A stretch of 64,000 bases of DNA from Sphaerothrix gracilis. Lineage in GTDB: Bacteria > Cyanobacteriota > Cyanobacteriia > Phormidesmidales > Phormidesmidaceae. A program made the translations under genes and the position numbers. A model generated the notes under the pieces. That model saw nothing but the letters and a program-made list of their open reading frames with translations, was not told the DNA's origin and did not search any database. The stretch covers positions 1-64,000 of the forward strand of contig NZ_JASATW010000015.1 in assembly GCF_030405905.1 (NCBI RefSeq), in the 5' to 3' direction. Of the stretch, positions 1 to 8,476 are shown piece by piece (the first letter of the stretch is position 1; the number at the start of each line of letters is the position of its first letter).

Positions 1-262
1 CGCGTCCCCGCAGCGGCCCTTTTTCTAGCAGCGCCACCCGCCAGCCTCGCTGGGCCAAAGCAGCCCCCAGCAGAATGCCGAGAGTGCCGCCGCAAATCAC
101 CACGTCCCAGGGCACTGCTTCTAGCGGCTCAGAACTTTCCGCCACGACATCAGGCACCGGCACATTGCCCGTTCTAAGGGACTGCCACATCTGGTCGGCT
201 TTTCTCAGCCCGCCTAAAACATCGCCGGGAAGCTGGCTTAAAACTTGCTCAGTCAGGGTCAT
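1..262 (-). CDS. FAD-dependent lycopene cyclase-family protein (CruP/CruA type), N-terminal fragment
   Basis: The gene runs off the left edge, so only about 87 N-terminal residues are visible. Translation of the minus strand from the ATG at 262 gives an opening like MTLTEQVLSQLPGDVLGG, then a beta-strand and glycine-rich turn (VPWDVVICGGTLGILLGAAL) followed by AQRGWRVALLEKG. This is the Rossmann FAD/NAD-binding start of a flavoprotein. The leader plus the CGGTLG version of the GxGxxG motif resembles cyanobacterial CruP/CruA proteins, which are linked to carotenoid cyclisation or protection from oxidative stress. That assignment is from memory of the family and the catalytic part is not in view; a generic FAD-dependent oxidoreductase is the fallback. 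It lies 58 bases upstream of, and could be read after, no other visible gene. Confidence 0.6.
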   Translation of the reverse strand, partial: MTLTEQVLSQLPGDVLGGLRKADQMWQSLRTGNVPVPDVVAESSEPLEAVPWDVVICGGTLGILLGAALAQRGWRVALLEKGPLRGR

Positions 263-320
263 GGAAAATGCAGAGATACTTTCTCTACTCTAACGAGCCT
301 GAGTCAAAACTTCCCAGACG

Positions 321-2207
321 CTACCAGGCCCAGGTATCGCGCCACTTCACCGTGCCGGACTCCACCAAGACCCAGCGCCGCGCGACTAAATTCTCGCGGA
401 TAGGCGAAGTCCCTTCCCGCAGCATGACGTATTTGTAGGTAATCAGCTTACCAGCGCTTTCGTTGAAGGGAATCTCGCCAAACCAGGTGTTTGAATTGAT
501 GTATTCCAGCCAGTGAGCCTTACCAATATCCCAGTTCCCCAGTTCCGGGCAGTCGCCAATCACGGCGATTACCTCTCCCGGCTGGGTGTCTACCCCGTTG
601 AGCTGGGCCCGCACGATAGTTTGCCCTTTGACCCGTTCTCCCACATGACTGAGGACGATCACCTCTCGCGCTGCCAGCTCCAGCCCGCTGATATTACCTG
701 CTTCTACTTCAAACTTGCGCTGGGTCAAAATGCAGGTATGTTCGCCATCGGGGAAGTCCGCTTCGACTAAATCAACCGTCGTCGCCTCTCCCCGGTTCAT
801 CGCCACGAAGCAGCGCGAATCGCGGTACTGGCGCGTATAGCAGTAGACATCGGGCATCACATATTTGGGCCACTGACCGCCCAGGGCAACGGCGGGGTTG
901 AGTCGGCGCAGACCTGACAGCCGCCGGATGTACTGATACAGATCGGTGGTGGTGTCCCAGCTTTCCATCATCGGCCGGTTGTAGGGATCGTTGCCGTAGT
1001 CAGTGTCGTTGTGGAGATACTGCTCGGTGCCGTAGTAGACACAGGGGATACCGCGTGAAGTCATAATCAGGGCGATCGCCACCTGTAGCATTGCCGGATC
1101 CGGGTTGAGCGACTGAAACCGGGGCATGTCGTGATTATCAATAAAGGTAATTAGCTCCGTCGCGCCGCAGTAGTTGTGATCGAGATCGAAGATACCTTGA
1201 ACCAGTTGAAATCCCTCTTCAGCCCCCTGTCCCAAAGCGGCCCGCACCGCTACGCATAGGCCAAAATCCAGCACTGTCATACCGGAGTTGTTAGCAAACT
1301 CGACCGAGCGCTCATCTTCGGGGTGATTGTAAATCCACTCGCCAAATACAAACACGTCGGGGCGATGGGTCAAGATGTCAGCGTTAAACTCCTGCCAGAA
1401 CCAGATAGGCATGTGCTTGACTGTGTCTACCCGCAGCGCATCCACACCGCGATCGAGCCACTGCTTAATTGCCGACTTGATGTAGTTGCGATAGTCGGCG
1501 TTGTTTTCGTTAAAGGTGGCTAAGCCCGCCATTTCGCAGTTGTGTACCTGCCACTCATCTTCCCAGTCCACCACTTCGCCGTAGTGGTGATACCAGTGCT
1601 CTTTGTCATGGTCAAAATCGACGATTTTAACGCCATCGTCGTACAGCTCTCCTTTTACGCCCTCAATATCAGGGCTGCTGTGATTGCAGACCACATCCAG
1701 CACCAGCTTCATGCCGCGCCGATGTAGCGCTTCAATCAGGCGATCAAAGACAGTATTGCGGATTTCCTGAGTATCGTTGAGAGAAGGATTTTCGTCCTTA
1801 CCAATGAAGCGAGGGTTCAGCCGCTTAAAATCCTTCGTCCAGTAGCCGTGTATGGCGGCACTTTCAATAAATAGTCCTTCTACCTGCTCAAATAAGGGCG
1901 TTAGCCAAACGGCAGTGACCCCCATATTCTTCAAATAGTCGAGCTTATCAATCACCCCCTGCAGGTCGCCGCCCCAGTATTTGCCCCACTCCGTTCGAGT
2001 AGCGTCATACAGCTCTGGATTGGGTCCTTCGCTGTTGTCCGGATCGCCATCGTGAAAGCGATCGACCACAATGAAGTAAATAGTTTCCTGGCGAAACTCA
2101 ATATCGCGCGTGTAGAGAAACTCCAGGTCAATATCTTCTTCTTGTCTTTCGACCTTTTCTAGCTCAACCTGAGATTTAGGAGACGTGTAAGCAGGCGTTT
2201 GAACCAT
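321..2207 (-). CDS. GH13 alpha-amylase-family glucanohydrolase with C-terminal CBM20 starch-binding domain
   Basis: This 628-residue enzyme should hydrolyse or transglycosylate alpha-1,4-glucans such as glycogen. The GH13 barrel spans roughly residues 30-430. Region I is DVVCNHSS near 172, the nucleophile Asp lies in DALRVDTVKHM near 257, the acid/base Glu in FGEWIYN near 290, and the third carboxylate in FIDNHDMPRF near 357, so the catalytic set is complete. After a beta-sandwich C domain, the last 100 residues (GQTIVRAQLNGV to the end) look like a CBM20 starch-binding module with the GNW segment. No signal peptide is present; the N-terminus is polar and acidic, so a cytoplasmic glycogen substrate is likely. 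Exact specificity (amylase versus cyclomaltodextrin glucanotransferase-like) cannot be told from sequence. It is a single gene with its own 236-base upstream gap. Confidence 0.85.
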   Translation of the reverse strand: MVQTPAYTSPKSQVELEKVERQEEDIDLEFLYTRDIEFRQETIYFIVVDRFHDGDPDNSEGPNPELYDATRTEWGKYWGGDLQGVIDKLDYLKNMGVTAVWLTPLFEQVEGLFIESAAIHGYWTKDFKRLNPRFIGKDENPSLNDTQEIRNTVFDRLIEALHRRGMKLVLDVVCNHSSPDIEGVKGELYDDGVKIVDFDHDKEHWYHHYGEVVDWEDEWQVHNCEMAGLATFNENNADYRNYIKSAIKQWLDRGVDALRVDTVKHMPIWFWQEFNADILTHRPDVFVFGEWIYNHPEDERSVEFANNSGMTVLDFGLCVAVRAALGQGAEEGFQLVQGIFDLDHNYCGATELITFIDNHDMPRFQSLNPDPAMLQVAIALIMTSRGIPCVYYGTEQYLHNDTDYGNDPYNRPMMESWDTTTDLYQYIRRLSGLRRLNPAVALGGQWPKYVMPDVYCYTRQYRDSRCFVAMNRGEATTVDLVEADFPDGEHTCILTQRKFEVEAGNISGLELAAREVIVLSHVGERVKGQTIVRAQLNGVDTQPGEVIAVIGDCPELGNWDIGKAHWLEYINSNTWFGEIPFNESAGKLITYKYVMLREGTSPIRENLVARRWVLVESGTVKWRDTWAW

Positions 2208-2381
2208 AAGATTTTCACTGAAGCCTAAGTGAGTAGACTAGAAATTAGATTTAGCTGTTGTAGCAAAAATTTATCGGTCTATCCATTTTAAGAAGTTTCT
2301 TTAAATCAAAAGATACGACGCTGGGCAGAGATTTGCTACCGTATACCGCGCCCGCTGTCAGCCGGATTTCTGACAACAAAA

Positions 2382-2415
2382 AGTTCTAGGCTCGCAGTTG
2401 AACCTAGAACTAATG
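2382..2415 (-). terminator. Rho-independent terminator of the ferrochelatase-like gene
   Basis: Read on the minus strand, a nine-base stem AGTTCTAGG/CCTAGAACT (arms at 2403-2411 and 2382-2390) closes a 12-base loop and is followed directly by TTTTG. It lies about 30 bases past the stop codon of the ferrochelatase-like gene, in the right orientation to end its transcript before the amylase gene. Confidence 0.75.
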
Positions 2416-2443
2416 GTAATCCTGCAGTTTGACTCAGGCAGGA

Positions 2444-3622
2444 TTAGTGATGATGATGGCCGTGATGATCGTGATTGTGGTGGTGATCGTGGCTATGGCT
2501 GTGGCTGTGAAACTCCTGAGCCTGAGCCTTTGCCAAAGCGGGACTGACAGCTACCGCCTGCTCGTTGAGTAGGGCTGAAATTTGAGGACTGGCCCAATCA
2601 GCCGCCATTTTCAAGAAGCGAGGATCTTCATTGACGCAGGGCATCTGCACGTAAGTGACATCGGGCCGTTGCTTCCGCAGGCTGACGATGATGTGCTCTA
2701 CGTCTAGCAGCGTCTCGTGGTTTTCCGTGGCAAAGCCAATCGGCATAAAGACGATGGCAGTCGCGCCCAAATCCATCAGGTTCTTAGCGGCTAGGGTCGT
2801 GTTAGGCTGCGTCCACTCAATCAGCGGCGTATCGTGGTTTAGCCAGCCCACCGAAATCAGCGGATAGCGATAAATCAGCTTCTCGCGCACGGCCTCATAC
2901 AGCAGCTCACTTTCGCGGATACCTGAGGTAAAGCCCTTAGCTTTATGCGGACAGCCATGATTCATCAGCACAATCCCCGTTTGGGACGGCAGATGAGCGA
3001 CGGCCAGATCTTTTTGAATCTTGTCGGCTACGATATCGGCCAGCAGGTCGATGTAGGCAGGCTCGTCGTAGAAAGAGGGAATATAGCGGGTGCCTTTCAG
3101 CCAGTGCTCGTTGCTGTCGGCTAGCTTGACTAAGGCATCATTCACCTGCTCGACGGCAATGCCGCTGGTGAAAATGGAGTCAACCACTAGCAGCGGATAG
3201 ATCAGCAGCTTGTCAAAGCCTTCAGCCTTCACCTGCGCTAAAACCTGATCGGGTAGGTGAGGAGCGCAAAAGTTAAAGGCCTTAAAGACCTTAACCCGAT
3301 CGCCCCACTGCTCTTGAAGTGATTCCTCAATCCCCGCCCGCTGCTTTTCAAAGATGGCGTTGTGAGGGGAAATAAAATTGCCGTGCTGGTGGCTCCACTC
3401 GTGCAGGTCAAAAACCGCCAGCAGCTTAGCCAAAGGCGGATAGATCCAGGTCGGCACCGGCGCAAACTTGGCCGTCAGCAGGTTCAACGCCTGCTCGTTG
3501 TAGTTAGCAAAGTCTTCGTAGCTCTCAACTTCGCCGTAGCCCATTAGCAGCACCGCAACGCGATCGCCACCTTGGGCAGTTTTAACATCCTGATATTCCA
3601 GCTTTTCTGGTGTGGCAACCAT
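2444..3622 (-). CDS. Ferrochelatase-family (class II chelatase-like) protein with His-rich C-terminal tail
   Basis: A protein of about 392 residues with the chelatase fold in two halves. VAVLLMGYGEV opens the first half. The second half carries VLMNHGCPHKAKGFTSGIRES, PLIEWTQPNT and MPIGFATENHETLLDVEH; the last is the counterpart of the ferrochelatase motif with the conserved Glu. The end is a run of His, Ser and Asp (HSHSHSHDHHHNHDHH then more His), a likely divalent-metal-binding tail that protoporphyrin ferrochelatase HemH does not have. A cyanobacterial ferrochelatase paralogue is the safest call; the metal and tetrapyrrole are unknown. I chose the ATG at 3622 (MVATPEKLEY) because the upstream ATG at 3658 sits inside a CCCCCTAGGGGG palindrome that leaves no spacing for a ribosome site and because homologues, as I recall, begin MVATPEK. 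Transcription is monocistronic with a clear terminator. Confidence 0.72.
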   Translation of the reverse strand: MVATPEKLEYQDVKTAQGGDRVAVLLMGYGEVESYEDFANYNEQALNLLTAKFAPVPTWIYPPLAKLLAVFDLHEWSHQHGNFISPHNAIFEKQRAGIEESLQEQWGDRVKVFKAFNFCAPHLPDQVLAQVKAEGFDKLLIYPLLVVDSIFTSGIAVEQVNDALVKLADSNEHWLKGTRYIPSFYDEPAYIDLLADIVADKIQKDLAVAHLPSQTGIVLMNHGCPHKAKGFTSGIRESELLYEAVREKLIYRYPLISVGWLNHDTPLIEWTQPNTTLAAKNLMDLGATAIVFMPIGFATENHETLLDVEHIIVSLRKQRPDVTYVQMPCVNEDPRFLKMAADWASPQISALLNEQAVAVSPALAKAQAQEFHSHSHSHDHHHNHDHHGHHHH

Positions 3623-3788
3623 GCGAATAGTCTCAATACTGTGCTCATAGCCTAACATCCCCCCTAGGGGGATGTGGGCTTTGTTCAGGTTTAATTAACT
3701 TGCAGCAAAAAATCATTGGCTAAAGGCATTAGAACAAATATCGGCGAAATGTGCTGGGGCGCTGTCAGATAACGCGACAATTCGTAAT

Positions 3789-4913
3789 TTATCCCCACAA
3801 ACGTCGCCGCTCTGGTCCCTTGAGCCTGGTATGGGCATCTCTCAGCAAATTTGGAATATCCAAGCTTTCTGGACATCGGGGCAGGCAGTCACCGCAGTCT
3901 GTGCAGCGACTGGCCTTTTGTCCCGCAAACCAGTGACCCGCATTTTCAAACATGCCGTAGCGATATTGGCCGTAAGGGGTCATGTCATAGGCAACGGCTA
4001 GGTTCCGCAGCCGCAGCACTTCGGGAATGTGGATGCTTTCGGGGCAGGGCAAGCACTCGTAGCACTGGGCGCAGCGATCGCGGCCCAAGGCATCCGCCTG
4101 ATGCTGTTCCAGCTGTTGCAAAGCGGCTATTTCTGCCGAGGTCAGTGGCTCATTCCTATCGGCTACTGTCAGCGGCCAGTCGAGTTCATCGGGGCTGGCC
4201 GGTCCCAGACTGAGGCTAGTGATGCGGCGATCGCTCAGCAGCCAGCGATAGGTCAGCTCTAAAGGGGAATAGGGGGCGCAGAGGTTTTCTAACCGAGACG
4301 GCGGCGTATAGAGCAGTCCGCCCTTGTCGGCAGGAGAAATAATGAAAATACCTAAGTCCTGCTGCTGGGCCAGAGCGATCGCGGCGGCGTGGCGCTGAAA
4401 AAAGTAGTAGTAGTGCAGATTGACAAACTCAAAATAGCCGGTCTGCAGCGTGGCCAGAATGAGTTCTAGCGAACCGTGAGTGGAAAAGCCGATGTGCCGC
4501 ACCCGACCGTCTGCCAGGGCCGCCTGTATAACCTCCAGACAGCCTGACTGGGTCCATTGCAGATGCTCTGGCGTATTGATGCCGTGTAGGGCCAGGCAGT
4601 CTAAATAGTCCGTTTGCAGATGCTCTAGGGACTGGTCAATTTGCCGCGCTAGCTGCTCGGCATCGGGGGTGGGGGGAATCTTCGTGGTGAGATAAAGCTG
4701 CGATCGCCCTCCTAGCTCTCCAGAGCGCAGCAGCCGACCCAGGTAGCGCTCACTAGCCCCATAGCCCTGGGCTGTTTCTAAGTGGTTAATGCCTCGCCTG
4801 ACGGCAGCAGTCACAGTTTGCCTAAAGGCTGCCTCCGACTTCAGGCAGCGCATTGTTCCTAAAGAAAAAACCGAAAGCGGTAGCTCAGTTTTGCCAAAGC
4901 GGCGATAGCGCAT
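3789..4913 (-). CDS. Aldo/keto reductase with C-terminal 4Fe-4S ferredoxin-like domain
   Basis: This 374-residue NADPH-type oxidoreductase starts MRYRRFGKTELPLSVFSLGTM, the standard aldo/keto reductase opening. The tetrad is visible as ETAQGYGASE (Tyr near residue 51, with Glu in place of the usual Asp as in other members of this subgroup), the Lys in LTTKIPP and the His in ALHGIN. After the barrel, the C-terminus has two cysteine clusters, CAQCYECLPCPESIHIP and CTDCGDCLPRCPESLDIP, which would bind 4Fe-4S clusters and point to electron input from ferredoxin. The substrate is not known. Its ATG overlaps the TGA of the preceding bifunctional-nuclease gene by one base (TGATG), so the two are translationally coupled. 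Confidence 0.85.
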   Translation of the reverse strand: MRYRRFGKTELPLSVFSLGTMRCLKSEAAFRQTVTAAVRRGINHLETAQGYGASERYLGRLLRSGELGGRSQLYLTTKIPPTPDAEQLARQIDQSLEHLQTDYLDCLALHGINTPEHLQWTQSGCLEVIQAALADGRVRHIGFSTHGSLELILATLQTGYFEFVNLHYYYFFQRHAAAIALAQQQDLGIFIISPADKGGLLYTPPSRLENLCAPYSPLELTYRWLLSDRRITSLSLGPASPDELDWPLTVADRNEPLTSAEIAALQQLEQHQADALGRDRCAQCYECLPCPESIHIPEVLRLRNLAVAYDMTPYGQYRYGMFENAGHWFAGQKASRCTDCGDCLPRCPESLDIPNLLRDAHTRLKGPERRRLWG

Positions 4914-5416
4914 CAGGAATCGCTGCTAATCGAGCGTCCTCGCTGCGAAAAATCAGAGGGATTGAGATTTGAGATAAAGTCGTGGAAGGCTTGCTTCTCG
5001 GCTTCATCGGCGTCGCGGTCAACCGGAATTGAGGCATCGGCAACCACTTCTTCCATCACCCAAATCGGCGAGTCGGTGCGCAGGGCAATCGCGATCGCAT
5101 CGCTGGGACGGGCATCGATGTCCTTCTTCTCTTCCCCTTTGATTACCTTCAAAACCGCGTAGAATGTGTTGTCCCGCAGCGCATGAATGACAACCTTCTC
5201 CAACTCCATTTCCCACTCGTCGATCAGATTGACAAATAAATCATGGGTCAAAGGCCGAGCCGGAAGCTGATTTTCCAAGGCGCTAATGATCGACTTGGCC
5301 TGGTCGGGGGCGATGTAGATGGGCAGGGCACGCCTTTCTGAAGCATCTCTGAGTAACACAATCGGACTGCGAGAAACTGCATCAAGGGCAATTCCGGCAA
5401 CTTTCATCTCAATCAT
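4913..5416 (-). CDS. Bifunctional nuclease (DUF151/BFN) family protein
   Basis: About 167 residues. MIEMKVAGIALDAVSRSPIVLLRD followed by RRALPIYIAPDQAKSI is the hallmark of the BFN/DUF151 family, whose plant member has DNase and RNase activity in vitro; the bacterial role is not settled. The acidic segment KDIDARPSDAIAIALR is the conserved second motif. An open frame continues upstream to 5503, but the ATG at 5416 is preceded by AGAGG at a suitable distance and matches the family start, so I used it. It is the first gene of a two-gene unit with the Fe-S aldo/keto reductase, overlapping by one base. Confidence 0.85.
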   Translation of the reverse strand: MIEMKVAGIALDAVSRSPIVLLRDASERRALPIYIAPDQAKSIISALENQLPARPLTHDLFVNLIDEWEMELEKVVIHALRDNTFYAVLKVIKGEEKKDIDARPSDAIAIALRTDSPIWVMEEVVADASIPVDRDADEAEKQAFHDFISNLNPSDFSQRGRSISSDS

Positions 5417-5697
5417 GGGATTAGCCTCTAGACTCGGAGCAGGGAAAGTGAACTTTTGGTTACTCAGTGGACTAGATCCATATATTAAGCCAGGATTTAA
5501 CAACTATCCGTGGCTAGTAAAAATACTCTAATAAACTGAAATTACTATACTTCTCTAAGGTATCAAGTCTGGCTCAGCCAGTTATGCCGATATGATGAAA
5601 AGTGAACAATTTAAGCAGAACTTAGCGGTTAGAGCTAGCTGACAGAGTCGGCAACCCTTAACCTCAAACCTGCCTAAACAATTTCCAGTATGCCCCG

Positions 5698-5721
5698 AAC
5701 TCTGCTGAGATGGGCAGAGTT
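5698..5721 (+). promoter_or_regulatory. Leader hairpin upstream of riboflavin synthase
   Basis: A perfect eight-base inverted repeat (AACTCTGC and GCAGAGTT) encloses an eight-base loop and ends 35 bases before the GTG start of riboflavin synthase. No T-run follows, so it is not a terminator. The leader does not show the conserved FMN-riboswitch core. Its role is unknown; it may protect or occlude the leader. Confidence 0.35.
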
Positions 5722-5756
5722 GACGAGAAGAATTTACTGCTTTCAGCTAAAAATCT

Positions 5757-6434
5757 GTGTTTACTGGCCTGATTCAAACTATAGGAACCCTGTCTTATTC
5801 CCAACCAGAGCAGTTGAAAGTCACCTGTTCTGGTGCTAGCGGCGATCGCCTGGTGCAGACCCTGGAATACGGCGACAGCATAGCGGTTGATGGCGTCTGC
5901 CTCACGGTTGAGGAGATTTTGCCCCAGGGCTTTACGGCCTCAGCCTCACCTGAAACCCTGAACCGCTCCGTTCTAGGTAAGCGGCAGGAAGGGGCTCAGG
6001 TCAATCTAGAAGCTTCGCTACGGGTCGGCAGTAAAATTGGCGGCCACTTTGTCACCGGCCACGTAGACGGCAGCGGTCAGCTAGAAAAGTCCGCAGAGGT
6101 CGCCAATGCCTGGGAAATGAGCTTCAGCCTCACTGAGGCCAGAGTTGCTCGCTACATCGTCCCTAAAGGCAGCATTGCCGTGAACGGCGTCAGCCTGACG
6201 GTGGCTGACTGCGACTCAGACGGCAACTGGTTTACGGTGGCGGTGATCCCGGTGACCTATGGGGAAACGAACCTGCAGTATCTCCAACCCGGCGACTGGG
6301 TGAACCTGGAAGGGGATATTTTGGGCAAATACGTGGAGAAATTTGCCTTTTTGCAGGCAAAAAGCGATCGCGCTTTAACCCCCTCAGCCGCCCCGATCAC
6401 CCCCGATTTTCTAGCTGAACACGGCTACCTTTAG
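5757..6434 (+). CDS. ribE: Riboflavin synthase, alpha chain
   Basis: This 225-residue enzyme dismutates two 6,7-dimethyl-8-ribityllumazine molecules to riboflavin, the last step of the pathway. It begins MFTGLIQTIGTL (GTG start) and shows two lumazine-binding half-repeats: GDSIAVDGVCLTV with FTASASPETL in the first, and GSIAVNGVSLTVADCD with FTVAVIPVTY in the second, joined by GGHFVTGHVDGSG. Length and both motifs fit the family. The partner lumazine synthase ribH lies separately at 17.2-17.8 kb, so the two enzymes are not in one operon here. A small hairpin in the leader is the only regulatory feature seen. Confidence 0.93.
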   Translation: MFTGLIQTIGTLSYSQPEQLKVTCSGASGDRLVQTLEYGDSIAVDGVCLTVEEILPQGFTASASPETLNRSVLGKRQEGAQVNLEASLRVGSKIGGHFVTGHVDGSGQLEKSAEVANAWEMSFSLTEARVARYIVPKGSIAVNGVSLTVADCDSDGNWFTVAVIPVTYGETNLQYLQPGDWVNLEGDILGKYVEKFAFLQAKSDRALTPSAAPITPDFLAEHGYL

Positions 6435-6449
6435 CCCCCCGTCAGCCAG

Positions 6450-6950
6450 CTAGGGGCAAAAAAGGGTTTCGCGGGTGCTGCGTCCGGTGACGGGATTCGT
6501 GCCGGCAGCCACCTCGCACAGCATATCGTTAGTCTTAGGATCTAAAAGGACGTCGGTGAAGTCTGCGCCCTCAATCGTGGCGGCGCGAAAGTCCGTATTA
6601 AAGGTATAAGCCCCTTCCAGAATGGCGTTGGTTAAGTTGGCCCGGGTCAACCGCGCCCCGTCTAAGGTTGAGTAGCGCAAATCGGTCCCCTCTAAGTTGG
6701 CCCGGCTCATTGTGGTGTCAAATAAGCGCACCCCTTGCAGATTCGCCCCGCTCAGGTTGGCATCAGCCAGATCGGCTCTGGTATAGTCATTGCCCCGCAG
6801 ATCCTGACCGGAAAAGTCCTGCATTCGTAGATTTTGTCGATCAAAGCTCTCAGCCCTGACTGCGGGTAGCCAGCTTGTCCAAGCGATCGCGATCGCCAGC
6901 CCGACCAAAAGCAACCGCGTGGTTTTTGAGAGTAGCCGTGACATCCACAT
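6450..6950 (-). CDS. Exported pentapeptide-repeat protein
   Basis: A 166-residue protein with a classical signal peptide: basic MWMSRLLSKTTR, hydrophobic core LLLVGLAIAIAWTSWL and cleavage site AVRAES near residue 34. The mature part is a pentapeptide-repeat helix of A(D/N)LxX units (ADLADANLSGANLQGVRL, then ANLEGTDLRYSTLDGARL), ending in CEVAAGTNPVTGRSTRETLFC, where two Cys could form a disulphide. Similar small pentapeptide proteins are found in the cyanobacterial thylakoid lumen, so lumenal or periplasmic location is inferred. Molecular function is unknown. It is convergent with riboflavin synthase (15-base gap). Confidence 0.8.
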   Translation of the reverse strand: MWMSRLLSKTTRLLLVGLAIAIAWTSWLPAVRAESFDRQNLRMQDFSGQDLRGNDYTRADLADANLSGANLQGVRLFDTTMSRANLEGTDLRYSTLDGARLTRANLTNAILEGAYTFNTDFRAATIEGADFTDVLLDPKTNDMLCEVAAGTNPVTGRSTRETLFCP

Positions 6951-7022
6951 GGTTCTAATGCCTTAATTCTCCAACTCCAAGAAAGCTACCTTGATCCTAC
7001 TAGGAAGCTGACATACTTCAAC

Positions 7023-7055
7023 AAAAAGGCTCCCGCTCAGCAGCGGAAGCCTTTT
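7023..7055 (-). terminator. Terminator of the psbD-psbC transcript
   Basis: Arms AAAAGGCTTCCGCTG and CGGGAGCCTTTTT on the minus strand form a strong stem with a near-perfect GGCTTCCGCT/AGCGGGAGCC core, ending in a T-run. It lies about 40 bases beyond the psbC stop codon and separates the photosystem II operon from the pentapeptide-protein gene. Confidence 0.8.
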
Positions 7056-7093
7056 CTAAACTCATCTGAAACTCTCAGTGAGAACCTAATGCT

Positions 7094-8476
7094 CTAGTCG
7101 AGATCAGGCATCGAGAGTACCGGCTCAGTGATGCGATCGAGTCCCTTCTCAAAGCCAGCCTCAGCAGCGCGGGCGCGGCCGGCATGCCAGAGGTGACCAA
7201 TCAGGAAGAAGAAGCCCAAGACGAAGTGAGACGTAGACAACCACTGACGGGGGTTCACAAAGTTAACAGAGTTAATCTCAGTGATAATACCGCCCACAGA
7301 GTTGATGGAGGCGTTAGGAGCGTGAGTCATGTACTCAGCCGCGCGGCGAATCTGCCAGGGCTGAATATCATTCTGCAGCTTTTCTAGGTCTAGGCCGTTG
7401 GGGCCGCGAAGAGGCTCCAGCCAGGGACCTTGGAAGTCCCAAAAACGCATGGTTTCACCACCAAAGATGATCTCACCTGTAGGAGAACGCATCAGGTACT
7501 TACCCAGACCCGTTGGGCCTTGAGCCGCACCAATGTTGGCACCCAGGCGTAGGTCGCGCACCAAGAAGGTCATTGCCTGAGCCTGAGAGGCTTCTGCGTT
7601 GGTTGGGCCGTAAAACTCACTGGGATAAGCAGTGTTGTTGAACCAAACGTAGCAGGAAGCAATGAAGCCCATGAGAGAGAGGGCACCTAGGCTGTAGGAG
7701 AGATAAGCCTCACCCGACCAGATAAAGGCGCGACGGGCCCAGCCAAAAGGCTTAGTCAGAATGTGCCAAATACCGCCAGCGATACAAATCAGGCCAACCC
7801 AAATGTGACCACCGATGATGTCTTCCATGTTGTCAACACCGATGATCCAGCCCTCTCCACCAAAGGGAGAGGTCAGCAGATAGCCAAAGATCGTGGCCGG
7901 ATTGAGCGTCGGGTTGGTAATAACGCGAACATCACCGCCACCCGGGGCCCAACTGTCATAGACACCGCCTAAGAAACAAGCTTTGATCACCAGCAAGAAA
8001 GCACCGCAGCCCAACAGAATTAGGTGGATACCGATGATGGTGGTCATCTTGTTCTTATCCTTCCAGTCATAGCCAAAGAAGGAAGAATACTCTTCTAGCG
8101 TCTCAGGTCCACGAACGGCATGATAAATACCGCCCAAGCCTAAAACAGCAGAAGAAATTAGGTGCAGCACACCTACAACGAAGTAGGGAAACGTATCAAT
8201 CACTTCTCCACCAGCACCTACGCCCCAGCCTAGGGTGGCTAAGTGAGGCAGTAGGATGAACCCTTGCTCATACAAAGGCTTCTCAGGAACAAAGTGAGCG
8301 ACCTCGAATAAGGTCATTGCGCCAGCCCAAAAAACGATGAGGCCAGCATGAGCGACGTGAGCGCCCAGCAGTTTACCAGACAGATTGATTAAACGTGCAT
8401 TACCAGCCCACCAGGCGAATCCAGTTGATTCCTGGTCGCGGCCAGCAATGTAAGAGTTACTAGAGAGCGTTACCAC
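7094..8476 (-). CDS. psbC: Photosystem II CP43 chlorophyll-binding protein PsbC
   Basis: CP43 is the inner antenna of photosystem II and supplies a Mn-cluster ligand. The protein (about 460 residues) begins VTLSSNSYIAGRDQESTGFA and contains GNARLINLSGKLLGAHVAHAG, six hydrophobic helices with conserved His, and the large lumenal loop with GGETMRFWDFQGPWLEPLRG, where Glu and Arg act at the oxygen-evolving cluster. I placed the start at the GTG at 8476, not at the in-frame ATG at 8503: GAGG lies about nine bases upstream, and the known mature sequence starts here. That start lies inside psbD, giving a 17-base overlap, the same arrangement known for chloroplast psbC. It is co-transcribed with psbD and ends at the terminator just downstream. 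Confidence 0.96.
   Translation of the reverse strand: MVTLSSNSYIAGRDQESTGFAWWAGNARLINLSGKLLGAHVAHAGLIVFWAGAMTLFEVAHFVPEKPLYEQGFILLPHLATLGWGVGAGGEVIDTFPYFVVGVLHLISSAVLGLGGIYHAVRGPETLEEYSSFFGYDWKDKNKMTTIIGIHLILLGCGAFLLVIKACFLGGVYDSWAPGGGDVRVITNPTLNPATIFGYLLTSPFGGEGWIIGVDNMEDIIGGHIWVGLICIAGGIWHILTKPFGWARRAFIWSGEAYLSYSLGALSLMGFIASCYVWFNNTAYPSEFYGPTNAEASQAQAMTFLVRDLRLGANIGAAQGPTGLGKYLMRSPTGEIIFGGETMRFWDFQGPWLEPLRGPNGLDLEKLQNDIQPWQIRRAAEYMTHAPNASINSVGGIITEINSVNFVNPRQWLSTSHFVLGFFFLIGHLWHAGRARAAEAGFEKGLDRITEPVLSMPDLD

Noticed and set aside
5560..5757. FMN riboswitch ahead of riboflavin synthase
   Set aside because: The conserved RFN-element core sequence and multi-arm layout are not present; only a simple hairpin is seen.
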